This document shows positions 29,240 through 29,690 of a stretch of 29,690 bases of DNA, piece by piece; the stretch's first letter is position 1; each line of letters starts with the position of its first letter. Position numbers and translations under genes: made by a program. This DNA is from Phallusia fumigata (Eukaryota > Chordata > Ascidiacea > Phlebobranchia > Ascidiidae): NCBI GenBank assembly GCA_008931825.1, contig QXVZ01004971.1, positions 1 to 29,690 on the forward strand, written 5' to 3'. The notes below the pieces were generated by a model. The model was not told the DNA's origin, ran no database searches, and saw only the letters and a program-made list of their open reading frames with translations.

Positions 29240-29329
29240 CTGAAATCATGGTGTAACAAAGGGTAATATAGGGTGTGCAGTTCACAGAAATTATTTTGTG
29301 GTTTGTAAACATAACAACGCATATGTTAC
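29219..29329 (-). repeat. Direct repeat, left copy, at the N joint 29330
   Basis: 111 bp, repeated at 29331-29441 without visible differences, separated by one N. It includes the start of the adhesion GPCR last exon and its upstream intron. Confidence 0.88.
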
Positions 29330-29330
29330 N

Positions 29331-29441
29331 TGCTCTCTGTTGATCCAATGCCTGAAATCATGGTGTAACAAAGGGTAATATAGGGTGTGCAGTTCACAGA
29401 AATTATTTTGTGGTTTGTAAACATAACAACGCATATGTTAC
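29331..29441 (-). repeat. Direct repeat, right copy, at the N joint 29330
   Basis: Second copy of 29219-29329. The duplicated exon start here has no downstream continuation and is not a separate exon. Confidence 0.88.
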
Positions 29442-29690
29442 AGCGTCAGAAAGCTAGGGAGTCCACCTGGAAGCGTCTGCAGTGTAACAAATCTTAGAGA
29501 AAGACAGCGGCGTCACGGTGCTGCAACATTTTATTAGCTAATTTTGTGATATTCATTACACTGTGAGGCATTATTGGCATCTTTAGAGTTAAAAAAGCAA
29601 TTTTCTAAAATATACATGTATGATATTTAACTCTACATCGATTAACGTTTGTAACATTTACAATAAATGCTCACCGACAAACAACCCCAT
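29442..29690. other. Window edge, probably intron of the adhesion GPCR
   Basis: No exon could be assigned with confidence. A minus-strand stretch near 29450-29505, between an acceptor-like CTCTAAG and a GTAACA, has no frame that clearly continues the receptor. Confidence 0.35.

Overview
The window is AT-rich animal genomic DNA with short spliceosomal introns (about 100-900 bp). It carries protein-coding genes, receptor pseudogenes and assorted transposon debris. An invertebrate chordate such as a tunicate (Ciona-like) fits best: a compact genome, visible allelic polymorphism, and a GRL101/relaxin-receptor-like GPCR with LDL-receptor class A repeats. The species cannot be proved from sequence alone. 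There are eight single-N assembly joints. Six are flanked by near-identical 100-195 bp direct repeats, so they look like unmerged contig overlaps rather than biology. This matters for two of the genes.

Bases 1-13783 hold a tandem array of an unfamiliar intronless seven-transmembrane receptor family, all on the + strand: pseudogene A (about 45-666), partial copy B (2801-3120, cut by a gap), intact copy C (3912-4880), intact copy D (8367-9335) and broken copy E (12378-13783). The copies share upstream and downstream flanks, so the duplicated unit is several kb long. Between copies lie Ty3/gypsy reverse-transcriptase remnants (minus strand), a hAT MITE with target-site duplication, and two decayed fragments of the last exon of the neighbouring mitochondrial EF-Tu gene. 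Those fragments mark where the duplication unit ends.

Bases 15367-20377 (minus strand) are a complete ten-exon mitochondrial elongation factor Tu gene (TUFM) of 460 codons. Every splice phase agrees, and the protein has an unusual lysine-rich C-terminal extension. About 1.2 kb away and divergent from it, bases 21560-27611 (+ strand) encode a seven-exon receptor: a signal peptide, about 15 LDLa repeats, then a class A seven-helix domain of the relaxin-receptor/GRL101 (LGR type C) kind, with no leucine-rich repeats. Its introns hold a MITE with 9-bp target-site duplication and a tRNA-derived SINE, and one intron uses a GC donor. An assembly overlap has artificially doubled its TM2.

At the right edge, 29076-29239 (minus strand) is the last exon of an adhesion-type GPCR whose body lies beyond the window. 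Functionally, the window is a receptor-rich locus (three unrelated seven-helix types) with one housekeeping mitochondrial translation gene embedded in it.
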